Positions 63,303 to 64,000 of a stretch of DNA of 64,000 nt are shown here, in pieces (positions within the stretch are counted from its first letter, which is position 1; each line of letters begins with the position of its first letter). The notes under the pieces were generated by a model. That model did no database searches, was not told the DNA's origin, and saw only the letters and a list, made by a program, of their open reading frames with translations. The position numbers were made by a program, and so were the translations under genes. Source of the DNA: Lachnospiraceae bacterium (GTDB taxonomy: Bacteria > Bacillota_A > Clostridia > Lachnospirales > Lachnospiraceae); the NCBI GenBank assembly GCA_016287765.1, contig JAEEWS010000001.1:1-64000 (forward strand), in the 5' to 3' direction.

Positions 63303-64000
63303 GAAGCATCCTCTTTTTTAAATTCTGTTAACTCTTCCATAGAACAGATCTCATCTGTGATCACTCTGTTGGCCTGGTTGACGATCATGGCTTCGAAAAG
63401 GTTTCTGATGCCTCTGGCATTTCCGAACTCTTTTCTTTCATTGTCATTCATGGTTGAGAGATAGGCTTTAAGATCCGTAAGCATTTCATCGTTAATGGTA
63501 AAACCGTTCTTTTTTGCCATCCCCTTCATGATCTCACAAAGCTCATCAAAGGAATAGTCCGGGAAGGTAATAAACCGGTTAAATCTGGAAACAAGACCTG
63601 TATTGCTTTTAAGGAACTTTCTCATTTCTTCCGTATATCCGGCAACTATTACCACAAGATCGTTCCTGTGGTCTTCCATGAGTTTCACAAGTGTGTCCAG
63701 TGCTTCTCCTCCGAAGTCATTGGAGGAATTACCTGCCAATGCATAGGCTTCGTCAATAAAAAGCACTCCTCCCAGGCTCTTTTCAACAACTTCCTTGACT
63801 TTAAGAGCTGTCTGTCCAACATAACCTGCCACAAGACCGGATCTGTCGGTTTCCGTAACCGTACCCTTGGAAAGGATACCCAGCTCACGGTAAATACCGC
63901 CCACGATCCTGGCAACGGTGGTCTTACCTGTACCGGGACTGCCCGTAAATACCATGTGATAAGACATTTCGATCTGGGGAAGTTTAAATTCTTCTCTCAT
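63296..64000 (-). CDS. AAA+ ATPase, CbxX/SpoVK-like (5' part missing at window edge)
   Basis: The last 234 residues of an AAA+ protein, with Walker A GSPGTGKTTVAR (20-31 of the visible part), Walker B GVLFIDEAYALAG, sensor-1 region VVIVAGYTEEMRKFL and an arginine finger segment SRFNRFITFPDYS. The arrangement matches CbxX/CfxQ/SpoVK proteins, in which about 100 residues normally precede Walker A, so the true start lies beyond the right edge. It overlaps the GtrB-like gene by a few bases. Its role with the glycosyltransferases is unknown. Confidence 0.88.
   Translation of the reverse strand: MREEFKLPQIEMSYHMVFTGSPGTGKTTVARIVGGIYRELGILSKGTVTETDRSGLVAGYVGQTALKVKEVVEKSLGGVLFIDEAYALAGNSSNDFGGEALDTLVKLMEDHRNDLVVIVAGYTEEMRKFLKSNTGLVSRFNRFITFPDYSFDELCEIMKGMAKKNGFTINDEMLTDLKAYLSTMNDNERKEFGNARGIRNLFEAMIVNQANRVITDEICSMEELTEFKKEDASW

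Noticed and set aside
1..64000. CRISPR array, prophage, transposase or rRNA
   Set aside because: No spaced direct repeats, phage structural genes, transposase ORFs or rRNA segments were found on either strand.

Overview
The window reads as chromosomal DNA of a motile, anaerobic Firmicute, most probably a member of the Lachnospiraceae (Butyrivibrio/Roseburia-like). The basis is the FlbD-MotA-MotB-FliL-FliM-FliY gene order, a FliY-type motor switch, CodY, the pta-ackA acetate pathway, formate-tetrahydrofolate ligase and protein families typical of Clostridia. The genus cannot be fixed from the sequence alone. I see no prophage, insertion sequence with a transposase, CRISPR array or rRNA. There is one tRNA gene.

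Layout. 1-16194 (all minus): the distal part of a fla/che operon in the order flgB-flgC-fliE-fliF-fliG-fliH-fliI-fliJ-(MotE-like)-fliK-flgD-(TIGR02530-like)-flgE-flbD-motA-motB-fliL-fliM-fliY, with fliY cut by the left edge. 16195-22500: the operon's promoter region, then codY, topA, dprA, a ComM/YifB-like gene and nrdR. 22517-30700: a sugar-isomerase-like protein, fhs, ftsK/spoIIIE and pnp. 30854-43134: a likely long operon polA-coaE-(FtsA-like)-walJ-(ACT)-(PFL/DUF711)-pepD-(LCP protein). 43168-45724: a small zinc-finger membrane protein, tRNA-Leu(CAA), comFB, a Nudix hydrolase and an SPFH protein. 45856-51686: U32 protein, zapA, ruvB, ruvA, a zinc-ribbon protein and a CmpB-like membrane protein, in one minus operon. 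52035-57575: a YprB-like nuclease, yceD-rpmF, pta-ackA and the divergent tmcAL. 57612-59382: rsmD-coaD-(coiled-coil protein). 59446-64000: two GT2 glycosyltransferases, a large polytopic membrane protein and an AAA+ ATPase cut by the right edge.

Main observations. (1) The promoters of flgB, motA and nrdR each carry a pair of NrdR-box-like 16-mers whose centres are exactly 32 bp apart. This suggests that the ribonucleotide-reductase regulator, or a paralogous regulator, also controls flagellar transcription. (2) There are two near-perfect sigma-28 promoters. One drives flgE through a two-hairpin leader; the other lies on the opposite strand in the flgB control region and points antisense into codY. 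(3) The ComM/YifB-like protein keeps its N- and C-terminal domains but has lost the Walker A, Walker B and sensor residues. (4) A 30-bp-arm perfect palindrome sits at the 3' end of the U32 gene between two copies of the gene's last codons, as expected for insertion with target duplication. (5) A second structured repeat of about 150 bp fills the gap at 51769-51917. (6) pta and the acetate-using tRNA-modification gene tmcAL fire from overlapping back-to-back promoters. (7) motA and motB both start at TTG, and the zinc-finger membrane protein appears to be made from a leaderless mRNA.
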